Shown here: piece by piece, positions 18,801 to 21,498 of the stretch
How positions within the stretch are numbered: the first letter of the stretch is position 1
How the letters are laid out: each line of letters opens with the position of its first letter
Source: JBQTIM01 sp052388135
GTDB lineage: Bacteria; Elusimicrobiota; Elusimicrobia; FEN-1173
Assembly (NCBI GenBank): GCA_052388135.1
Contig: JBQTIM010000057.1
Location: 1 to 21,498, forward strand
Reading direction: 5' to 3'
Length of the DNA stretch: 21,498 bases
Made by a program: the position numbers and the translations under genes
The notes under the pieces: model-generated
What the model was told of the DNA's origin: nothing
Databases searched by the model: none
What the model saw: the letters and a program-made list of their open reading frames with translations, nothing else

Positions 18801-21498
18801 CCTCGATGTTCTCGGCGTACACCATGACCATGCTGAGCTGCATGGCGTCCATCTCCGGCGTGCCCCTTTCGGCCCCGTGGGTTTTGATAAGGGTCCTCGT
18901 GGCAAGACCCCGGATATGATGGCGGCGGGCCGGGTCCCGGACGATTCCTTCCAAGTAGGACCAAATAAGGCTCCGGGACGGCGAGAAGATCCTCGCCGTG
19001 GCCAGAATATAGGCCAGGAAAATCTCGTATTTGGAGTCGCTTTCCACGCCGTATTTGGCCCGGTCGGACATGAGGTCATCCAGCATGATCCGTACGTCCT
19101 GCTCGGAGTAGGCGGTGTCCCGGAAATGGTCCCGAAGGGCGTGCCAGGCCAGCTCCCAGTGCTCCCGGCCGGCGAAAAGGCGCAGCTCATCAACCAGAAC
19201 TGGATCGGCCAGGGACCGGCCTTCCAGGCGCGGAAAGTCCCGATAGGGGAGCTCCCGGGCGTACCGGCGGAGATCATTTTCCTGGCGCAGCAGCTGCCGC
19301 CGGTTGCCGGCGGCCAAAGCGTCCGCGGCCTGCTCCAGGATCCGGCGCAACTCGGGCTTGGAGATGTACTCCCGCAGGCGGGTCACTCGGTCCGGCTCGC
19401 CGGGCTTGACCTGCTGAAGCTTGGGAATCACCTCGAAGTAACGGCGGTCTTGGCCCGCCCGCCGCGCCGGATCGGAATAATTTTCGGGGAACATCTTCTG
19501 CAGAGAGATGACCGCCAGCCTGTCTCCCAGGACCGGCGCCAGGAGGGCGTGGAGGAGGTATTCATCCACCAGGCGGCCGCCCCGGACGGCCTCCTCCCGA
19601 CCGAGATGTTCCAGCACGTCGCGGGCGACCGCCAGGGCATTGCCTTCCCGCGCGGCCAGGACGAAATCGTTGGGGGCGATGGTATAGGACCGCATCTCGT
19701 AAATCCTAAGGACGCCAGGCCGTCCCGGATCTTCCAGCTGGTCCTCCAGGTCCAGTAGGTCGGATTCGATGCGGGCCCGCTCCTCCAGGGGCAGGTTTTC
19801 CAGGGCCCGGGCCGCCTCGTAATCCCGCAGGAGGTCCAGGAGGCGGCTTGCATAGGAGGCGGTCACATCCCGCCTGTGGAACGGCGCGCTGGCCATGAAT
19901 CGGCGGAAGGTTTCCATGGAGGTGGAGCCCGGCCGGGCCAGGTAGCCTCCCGAAACCCAGGCCTCGTCCGAAAGGGTGATGCCGCTGCGACGGCTGGCCG
20001 AGAGAAAGCCCCGAAGGGTTTCGCCCAGGGCCCCAAGGTAGGGACTGGCCGCCCGGGGTCCCACCGATGACTGGTCAAGTTTGGCTTCCAGGACGTCCCG
20101 TACGATGCGGGCCCGGCGACGGTCCAAGCTATGCCGTATCCCCTCGAAGAGGACGGTGCGGGCATGGATGGACCAAAGCCCGTCGAAAGCCTCCGGACGG
20201 ACGTCCAGGCCGGCGGCCGCGTCGTAAAAGACCCTCCGGTCTTCCGGAAGGTCGCCGTCGCTCAGAATGGCGGCGGCCAGGACGTCGGCCAGGCTTTCCC
20301 GCATGTCCACGGGCTTTCCGGCACCGAAGAGACGCCTTCCGGGGGCCTGACGAAGGTCCTCCAACAGGAGCTGGGCCGCGGCGTCCACGAACAACCGGGC
20401 GTCCTCTTGCGTGAAACGCCGGCGCCGCCCGTACTCGTCGTGCCGGAGCCTTTCCATCAAATCGTTCATAAGCTTCCGGGAATCCAGGCCCCGATCGCGG
20501 TAGTCCTTAACCAGTTGCGGCAGCCAGCGGAAGCGCGGGTCCATAAAGACGGTCTTGTGGCCGGCCAGGGTCCAAAAGGCCGCTTGGTCGTTCAGATTCA
20601 GGCCGACGGCGGACACGACCGCCCCGGAAGGACGGTTGGTGAGCCGCACCTGCCAGGCCCTGAATAAACTCAGGAGGCGGCCGGGGGAATCCCTCTCCGT
20701 CAGAAAGCCGGGGGCCGCTGCGCCGGGCTCGGTGCCGCCGGCCAGCCGGTAGGCGGCCCAGACGTCGGAAAGCATGGCCCGCATCTCGGCCCGGGTGCGG
20801 AGACCGTAGCGGCGGTCGGCCGCCGAGCGATCGAAATCCCGCGCAATGAGCCGGGACAATTCCAGCATATCCCGGCCGGCCTCCTCACGGGATTTCTCCA
20901 AAGCTTCGGCCATCGCTTCGATGAAATCGGGGGAATTATCGTTGCGCCAGGTTTCCGCCAGCCGGGAGAGATCCAGCAGGCGGGCATAGCCGCCGGCCGT
21001 CTGCCGGGCGGACATCATGGCGGCCCCTCCGGTCAAGCCTTCCGCCAGTGATTCCCCGTGGGGGTAGGATGGATCCCGGGACACCCGAACCACGGCGGCG
21101 AGCAGGCGGCGCCGGAGCGAATTTCTATCGTCCGCGTCCATGCGGCGGAGGCGGCGGAGGAACTGGCGGGCGGAGGGAACGTCTTTGTGCCTCTTGCGCA
21201 ACCCGGCCAGGCTTTCCCCGTCGGCCTCCAACCAGGCATCCAAAATTCCCCGCATATCCGCGACCTCGTCCGCAGTCCATTCCCTGGACTTCAGCCCTGC
21301 CTCCAATGCCTCCATGGATTCGATCTCATCGCGTCCGTCCAGGGCCTCCAGGATTTTCTCCAGGAGCGACTCCTGGGACCGGTAGCGGACCAAGGCCAAG
21401 GCCTGGGCCAAAGAAGGATGAGGCCCCCTTCCCTCCTGCTCTTCCTCTAATGCGCTGGTCAAAGGCCGCCGGCCCGCGGGTCTGAGGCCTTCGGATTC
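1..21498 (-). CDS. Internal segment of a giant multi-domain membrane protein (over 7,166 residues, open at both ends)
   Basis: Read on the minus strand from base 21498, the frame gives 7,166 sense codons and reaches base 1 still open; a stop would appear on the plus strand as TTA, CTA or TCA in register with base 1, and I found none. There is no start with a ribosome binding site and no terminator, so both ends are partial. Coding reality is supported by homologous segments thousands of bases apart staying in this same frame, by clean alternation of hydrophobic helices with charged soluble domains, and by positive charges flanking the membrane segments. Order: helical region, repeat modules, membrane, repeat modules, GT-B, linker, membrane, repeat modules, GT-B, linker, membrane, long outer tail. 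Giant genes of this style are reported from Omnitrophota. Exact function is unknown; an envelope glycan-related role is inference. Confidence 0.96.
844..2628 (-). other. Region 6291-6885: outer tail, mixed helical region, unassigned
   Basis: This contains helical stretches rich in Leu and Arg (6290-6340, 6497-6560, 6702-6765), separated by polar, Asn/Gly/Pro-rich segments such as 6606-6655. The segment 6426-6460 has N-N-Q-Q-H-M-R-Y-F-F and further aromatic residues, which could form a sugar- or peptide-binding surface. No catalytic motif could be recognised. No hydrophobic span occurs, so the region stays on one side of the membrane. Confidence 0.5.
2629..3600 (-). other. Region 5967-6290: helical region of the outer tail
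   Basis: A Pro-rich start (5967-5986) is followed by mostly helical sequence with many conserved-looking aromatic residues (W5998, W6052, W6053, W6104, W6115, W6152). Within it, W-D-Q-D-R-D-G-Y-D (6115-6123) has Asp at alternate positions followed by Gly, like the start of a calcium-binding loop, but the later ligand positions do not fit an EF-hand. I cannot assign a family. The mix of helices and buried tryptophans would fit a periplasmic helical enzyme or scaffold domain. Confidence 0.5.
3601..4191 (-). other. Region 5770-5966: outer region with a carbohydrate-binding-like beta segment
   Basis: Directly after the last membrane helix, a short linker with a Pro/Gly-rich stretch (5827-5844) leads to strand-rich sequence. 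The run R-V-A-V-A-A-R-A-N-L (5900-5909), then V-S-V-P-L-G-H-L (5915-5922), and finally V-D-V-Q-S-V-E-I-V-F-Q-I (5951-5962) follows the pattern common in galactose-binding-like carbohydrate-binding domains, where a strand with V-P-L precedes a final strand with an I-x-F ending. Aromatic residues lie at about 5859-5873. No ligand residues can be confirmed, so this is a fold-level suggestion. Confidence 0.35.
4195..4911 (-). other. Membrane block 3d: polytopic segment, residues 5530-5768
   Basis: Likely helices lie at about 5532-5549, 5553-5571, 5603-5622, 5629-5650, 5669-5689, 5694-5715 and 5747-5765. Basic clusters follow the second (R-R-F-R-R), fourth (R-S-K-K-K-G-R) and sixth (R-V-M-K and later R-R-P-H-W-R-R-K). 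By the positive-inside rule these clusters are cytosolic, so the last single helix should carry the chain out of the cytosol. This sets the predicted outer location of everything after residue 5768. Confidence 0.72.
4975..5670 (-). other. Membrane block 3c: polytopic segment, faint Mpv17/PMP22 resemblance, residues 5277-5508
   Basis: This starts with K-S-R-W-H-A-Y-L-F-N-A-L-V and continues to A-D-V-V-A-Q (5277-5302), which recalls the Mpv17/PMP22 opening in which W-x-x-Y is followed by a helix with G-D and Gln. Further helices lie at about 5327-5342, 5366-5387, 5396-5412, 5441-5458, 5462-5485 and 5489-5506. The loop 5413-5432 is basic and holds W-N-K (5412-5414), faintly like the W-N near the end of that family. 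The same kind of resemblance appears in block 2a. The evidence is weak and I regard it as a suggestion. Confidence 0.5.
5821..6528 (-). other. Membrane block 3b: polytopic segment, residues 4991-5226
   Basis: Six likely helices are arranged as three pairs: about 4992-5018 and 5024-5044, then 5068-5086 and 5091-5112, then 5185-5202 and 5205-5220. Each pair is followed by a basic loop, such as R-L-R-G-F-A-K-R after the first and R-I-R-T-A-S-R-R after the last. The loop at 5113-5183 contains a short helical domain and a Pro-rich stretch. The hairpin pattern implies loops on the cytosolic side. Confidence 0.7.
6535..7200 (-). other. Region 4767-4988: charged helical loop
   Basis: This soluble region is mostly helical and rich in Glu, Arg and Leu, with heptad-like spacing around 4827-4890 and 4910-4940. 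A short Ser/Gly-rich break and a strand S-L-E-I-R-R lie near 4949-4954. It links membrane blocks 3a and 3b, and the basic residues around it favour a cytosolic side. No family is recognised. Confidence 0.55.
7201..7344 (-). other. Membrane block 3a: two-helix hairpin, residues 4719-4766
   Basis: There are two hydrophobic stretches, at about 4721-4738 and 4744-4763, rich in Leu, Ala and Gly. Entry is through P-Y-Q-R-F-R-R, closely parallel to P-Y-R-R-R of block 1a, which is also followed by a two-helix hairpin. Both ends should be cytosolic. Confidence 0.75.
7357..7593 (-). other. Charged helix and Pro/Ala-rich linker 2, residues 4636-4714
   Basis: A highly charged helix with Ala, Glu and Arg (about 4640-4672) passes into a Pro/Ala/Glu low-complexity stretch (about 4677-4711). 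It occupies the same place as linker 1, between a GT-B domain and the following membrane block, and ends at the membrane-entry motif L-P-Y-Q-R. It is probably disordered except for the first helix. Confidence 0.8.
7603..9303 (-). other. GT-B glycosyltransferase-like domain 2 (GT4-type), residues 4066-4632
   Basis: This is homologous to GT-B domain 1. It shows E-A-G-V-H-A-L-H-G-Q (4103-4112), P-T-M-H-H (4146-4150), A-A-G-K-A-S-N (4159-4165, against A-A-G-I-A-S-N in domain 1), F-N-P (4235-4237) and V-G-S-I (4243-4246). Later come Y-R-P-G-F-I with G-D-E-F-L-W (4486-4498) and H-E-A-A-G-R-G-T-P-I-L-G (4521-4532). E4522 matches the second Glu of E-x7-E; the first position is Thr4514. A helical insert of roughly 130 residues (about 4265-4395) has no counterpart in domain 1. 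The copy has diverged strongly, suggesting a different substrate or loss of catalysis. Confidence 0.62.
9313..9549 (-). repeat. Repeat module 8, residues 3984-4062
   Basis: The strand Q-A-V-V-L-R-V-P-R-S-W (3998-4008) is followed by a helix (4012-4024) and the strand R-L-N-I-V-W-S-D-S-R-E-L-A-Y-A (4027-4041). The core V-V-L-x-V-P-x-x-W matches modules 6 and 7. The helix is shorter than in the other copies, and the segment after the second strand runs straight into the start of the GT-B domain. Confidence 0.6.
9769..10056 (-). repeat. Repeat module 7, residues 3815-3910
   Basis: A helix-rich entry (3819-3833) leads to the strand Q-V-V-L-I-L-E-V-P-E-E-W (3848-3859), the helix Y-V-E-D-F-I (3869-3874), and the closing strand V-A-L-H-I-V-S-R ending Q-V-Y-Y-T (3891-3908). 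This is the closest counterpart of module 6, sharing P-E-x-W, P-P before the helix, E-x-F-I and V-Y-Y. That supports its being the duplicated partner in front of the second GT-B domain. Confidence 0.75.
10264..10866 (-). other. Duplicated cytosolic domain, copy 2, residues 3545-3745
   Basis: This is homologous to residues 1826-1978. The shared landmarks are a strand G-R-I-V-L-N (3589-3594), helix I-L-A-E-Q (3637-3641), W-P-L-S (3687-3690), strand I-V-L-G-V, G-Y-A-L-F, and Q-D-W (3736-3738). It carries an extra helix of about 29 residues between the first strand and the A-E-Q helix, plus a longer stretch after the W-P-L-S strand. As in copy 1 there is no H-E-x-x-H. The domain again sits between the basic exit of a membrane block and the repeat modules. 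Confidence 0.7.
11014..11460 (-). other. Membrane block 2b: polytopic segment, residues 3347-3495
   Basis: Hydrophobic stretches at about 3347-3366, 3370-3386, 3399-3420, 3425-3440, 3453-3470 and 3473-3492 suggest about six helices rich in Gly, Ala, Leu and Val. The exit (about 3496-3517) carries ten or more Arg, a strong cytosolic signal. Position and the ending L-A-A-R-L-S-E-S match block 1b, so the two are probably duplicates. No transporter signature was found. Confidence 0.7.
11461..12363 (-). other. Region 3046-3346: basic, Trp-rich amphipathic region
   Basis: About 300 residues combine strong positive charge with hydrophobic and aromatic residues. From 3227 to 3345 there is a run of amphipathic helices rich in Trp, Phe, Leu, Lys and Arg (for example around 3240-3285 and 3305-3342) that probably lie on the membrane surface or dip into it. 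A strand-like polar segment lies at about 3187-3212. The motif W-I-P-R-S-L-R-G-A (3176-3184) parallels unit 1. The equivalent region in unit 1 is only about 110 residues, so unit 2 is expanded here. Confidence 0.5.
12364..12936 (-). other. Membrane block 2a: polytopic segment with faint Mpv17/PMP22 resemblance, residues 2855-3045
   Basis: Hydrophobic stretches lie at about 2858-2884, 2887-2905, 2925-2946, 2948-2966, 2990-3010 and 3018-3040. The segment from 2888 to 2950 has a Pro-Trp start, a helix, a Glu-Trp-Thr-Gln site, a basic loop, then a helix beginning M-A-A-F-G. This layout recalls the first two helices of the Mpv17/PMP22 family, and N-F-F-V near 3031 recalls its C-terminal N-F. Identity is low and the later signature residues are missing, so this is a suggestion only. 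Entry is through T-P-F-G-R, similar to blocks 1a and 3a. Confidence 0.55.
12961..13083 (-). other. Pro/Ala-rich linker 1, residues 2806-2846
   Basis: This low-complexity stretch is dominated by Pro, Ala, Arg, Ser and Gln, without aromatic residues until the two Phe at its end. It joins GT-B domain 1 to the next membrane block and is probably disordered. A similar linker follows GT-B domain 2, so the position is conserved while the sequence is not. Confidence 0.8.
13114..14592 (-). other. GT-B glycosyltransferase-like domain 1 (GT4-type), residues 2303-2795
   Basis: The N-terminal half shows G-V-D-I-L-H-A-Q (2329-2336), then L-P-L-V-A-T-V-H (2366-2373), then Y-G-I-E-S-D with L-V-P-V-G-F-P (2430-2442), in the order typical of GT4 and GT5 enzymes. 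The second Rossmann half starts near V-F-W-A-G (2458-2462) and contains the donor-site-like segment H-G-G-Q-G-N-M-G-T-A-Y-E-A-A-G-N-G-L-P (2674-2692). E2685 corresponds to the second Glu of E-x7-E, while the first position is Gln2677. At about 490 residues it is longer than the usual 370 to 420, with a charged insert at about 2470-2610. It should face the cytosol. Donor, acceptor and activity are unknown; a phosphorylase-like or inactive role is possible. Confidence 0.65.
14653..14949 (-). repeat. Repeat module 6, residues 2184-2282
   Basis: The entry segment is F-R-D-F-T with A-T-L-E-G-S-L (2191-2205), the first strand A-V-V-L-I-P-E-R-W (2220-2228), the helix V-L-E-E-F-I (2238-2243), and the closing strand S-L-R-I-L-V-K-R ending V-Y-Y-S (2261-2280). 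It is very close in pattern to module 7, which sits just before the second GT-B domain. A Pro/Tyr-rich linker then leads into GT-B domain 1. Confidence 0.75.
14989..15285 (-). repeat. Repeat module 5, residues 2072-2170
   Basis: The entry segment is W-D-F-S followed by T-L-Q-E-A-L-T-F-L (2072-2091), matching the W-D-R-T and S-L-E-G-V-V-E-F-I elements of module 3. The first strand is D-V-V-I-P-E-A-W (2114-2121), then a helix I-N-E-F-I (2129-2133), and the closing strand R-L-R-I-V-V-R-R ending V-R-Y-D-T (2150-2169). In this branch of the family the N-V-G turn is replaced by I-P-E-x-W, which is also seen in modules 6 and 7. Confidence 0.7.
15298..15516 (-). repeat. Repeat module 4, residues 1995-2067
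   Basis: The first strand is F-I-E-L-N-V-G (1996-2002), almost the same core as modules 2 and 3, then V-M-D-P, a helix of about 15 residues, and the closing strand E-L-V-L-R-N-R-D-G with E-L-Y-R (2033-2046). The turn N-R-D-G matches the R-D-x-x-G turn of the earlier copies. It lies beyond membrane blocks 1a and 1b, so the family is found both before and after the first membrane region. This fits the idea that both sites are cytosolic. Confidence 0.7.
15565..16023 (-). other. Duplicated cytosolic domain, copy 1, residues 1826-1978
   Basis: This soluble alpha/beta domain has a strand G-R-I-F-F-S (1857-1862), a helix containing V-L-A-E-Q (1876-1880), then W-P-L-S (1921-1924), a strand I-H-I-G-V, the segment G-Y-S-D-L, and a closing strand ending R-D-W (1967-1969). 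Copy 2 (3545-3745) has G-R-I-V-L-N, I-L-A-E-Q, W-P-L-S, I-V-L-G-V, G-Y-A-L-F and Q-D-W in the same order, so the two are homologous. The layout strand, then helix with A-E-Q followed by acidic residues, recalls zinc peptidases with H-E-x-x-H, but the metal-binding histidines are absent, so a peptidase call is not supported. Confidence 0.7.
16153..16650 (-). other. Membrane block 1b: polytopic segment, residues 1617-1782
   Basis: Hydrophobic stretches that could each span the membrane lie at about 1618-1636, 1657-1690 (one long or two short), 1710-1735, 1742-1762 and 1770-1778. The count of helices is uncertain by eye; four to six is reasonable. The exit is strongly basic (about 1780-1819, many Arg with Lys and Trp), so the chain should return to the cytosol. 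The last helix ends W-A-G-R-L-T-E-N, comparable with L-A-A-R-L-S-E-S at the end of block 2b. No transporter or enzyme family could be recognised. Confidence 0.7.
16651..16980 (-). other. Region 1507-1616: amphipathic, probably membrane-surface segment
   Basis: This lies between the first hairpin and the larger helix cluster. It contains hydrophobic-aromatic stretches (around 1530-1552, with Trp, Phe, Tyr and Leu) mixed with Lys and Arg, as expected for interfacial helices. The motif W-F-P-R-P-F-R-A-A at 1557-1565 resembles W-I-P-R-S-L-R-G-A at 3176-3184 in the equivalent place of unit 2, which supports common origin of the two units. Confidence 0.5.
17008..17139 (-). other. Membrane block 1a: two-helix hairpin, residues 1454-1497
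   Basis: Two hydrophobic stretches of roughly 18 to 20 residues (about 1454-1474 and 1478-1497) are separated by a short Leu/Gln/Gly/Pro turn. Both flanks are basic (Y-R-R-R before, V-R-K-G-V-V-K after), so by the positive-inside rule both ends face the cytosol. The entry motif T-P-Y-R-R recurs in similar form at the start of the other two membrane blocks. Confidence 0.8.
17149..17898 (-). other. Region 1201-1450: mixed alpha/beta segment before the first membrane block
   Basis: This follows repeat module 3 and runs to the first hydrophobic hairpin. It begins with polar, Pro- and Asp-rich sequence, then has a strand-like stretch at about 1267-1286, a Thr/Asp-rich turn (T-D-T-D-T at 1288-1292), and a helix rich in Val, Arg and Leu at about 1327-1345. 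The end (about 1408-1446) holds a strand S-I-R-P-I-V-W-I and an aromatic helix leading into the basic motif D-T-P-Y-R-R-R. No family is recognised. The basic residues just before the membrane favour a cytosolic location. Confidence 0.5.
17926..18249 (-). repeat. Repeat module 3, residues 1084-1191
   Basis: This is the second half of the clear tandem pair. Its entry segment is D-R-T-L-D-H-E-V (1091-1098), its first strand E-L-R-I-N-V-G (1135-1141), then a helix with R-R-E-L-F-E-L-L, and a closing strand S-V-V-V-R-D-E-M-G ending L-L-Y-V-S (1176-1190). Identity to module 2 is concentrated in the entry motif, the two strands and the Arg-Asp turn, while the connecting segments differ freely. That suggests an old duplication kept by structural constraint. 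Confidence 0.8.
18256..18564 (-). repeat. Repeat module 2, residues 979-1081
   Basis: The module has an entry segment D-R-S-L-D-H-D-V (986-993), a strand E-L-R-L-N-V-G (1027-1033), a helix with acidic and Leu residues (about 1040-1057), and a closing strand V-V-V-R-D-D-E-G followed by F-Y-F-T (1067-1079). Module 3 repeats each element in the same order 105 to 110 residues later, so these two form a clear tandem pair. The pattern looks like a small alpha/beta domain. I cannot match it to a named family. A binding or scaffold role is a guess. Confidence 0.8.
18601..18777 (-). repeat. Repeat module 1 (degenerate copy), residues 908-966
   Basis: This is the most diverged and shortest member of the module family. 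It has the first strand as F-T-V-G-M-G at 911-916, a helix rich in Leu, Arg and Glu at about 940-953, and a closing strand K-M-F-L-V-D-D at about 963-969. These align with E-L-R-L-N-V-G, helix and V-V-V-R-D of the next copy. It directly precedes module 2. Family membership rests on order and spacing more than on identity, so it may be a partial copy or a chance match. Confidence 0.45.
18784..21498 (-). other. Protein region 1-905: long charged helical region, unassigned
   Basis: I do not recognise a family here. The sequence is rich in Arg, Leu, Ala, Asp and Glu with helix-like periodicity throughout, few glycines and no membrane segment. Short clusters of aromatic residues (around 306-325, 596-611 and 802-850) suggest folded helical bundles rather than continuous coiled coil. 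The segment around 700-870 has successive amphipathic helices of about 20 residues, which could be an alpha-solenoid, but no clear repeat could be aligned by eye. No signal peptide is expected because the true N-terminus lies upstream of the window. Cytosolic location is favoured, because the membrane hairpin that follows at 1454-1497 is basic on both flanks. Confidence 0.6.

Noticed and set aside
17920..19758. Plus-strand frame of 612 codons
   Set aside because: Antisense register to repeat modules and the N-terminal region; no ribosome binding site or domain support.
1..21498. Polyketide or non-ribosomal peptide synthetase, or a giant adhesin
   Set aside because: No ketosynthase, adenylation, carrier-protein or condensation motifs, and no cadherin- or Ig-like tandem repeats; many membrane helices are also unlike these families.
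1..21498. RNA genes, CRISPR arrays, insertion sequences, terminators or promoters
   Set aside because: No tRNA or rRNA-like sequence, no direct DNA repeats of array type, no terminal inverted repeats with a transposase, and no non-coding gap in which regulatory sites would be expected.

Overview
The whole 21,498-base window is one uninterrupted reading frame on the minus strand. Codons start at base 21498 and run in register to base 1: 7,166 codons with no stop and neither a true start nor a true end in view. The window is therefore an internal slice of a single giant gene whose protein exceeds 7,166 residues. Residue numbers below count from base 21498, so residue i lies at bases 21499-3i to 21501-3i. 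The DNA is GC-rich by eye (about two thirds). Nothing is intergenic: I see no RNA gene, promoter, terminator, CRISPR array or insertion sequence. Giant genes mixing membrane blocks, glycosyltransferase-like domains and long unassignable regions are best known from Omnitrophota (candidate phylum Omnitrophica). That is my best guess at the source, but it is inference from architecture, not from a marker gene.

Layout along the protein. Residues 1-905 are a charged, mainly helical region I cannot assign. Residues 908-1191 hold three copies of a repeat module of about 105 residues. Residues 1201-1450 are a mixed region leading to the membrane. Unit 1 (about 1447-2846) is a membrane block, then a cytosolic domain, three more repeat modules, a GT-B glycosyltransferase-like domain and a Pro/Ala linker. 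Unit 2 (about 2847-4714) repeats that order with homologous but strongly diverged sequence and a longer membrane-associated part. Unit 3 (about 4712-5768) starts with the same kind of membrane entry and carries the largest membrane block, but has no glycosyltransferase domain. After a final single hydrophobic helix come about 1,400 residues (5770-7166), predicted outside the cytoplasmic membrane, with beta-rich segments resembling carbohydrate-binding folds.

How the parts may work together. The picture is one polypeptide threaded many times through the cytoplasmic membrane. It would display two GT-B domains on the cytosolic side and a very long tail on the outer side. A role in making, exporting or handling an envelope or extracellular glycan is plausible but unproven. 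Both GT-B domains appear to lack the first glutamate of the usual E-x7-E motif, so they may be non-classical or inactive.

The main discoveries are the unbroken giant frame itself, the in-gene duplication of a supra-domain of about 1,000 residues, and a family of at least eight diverged repeat modules that I cannot match to a known family.
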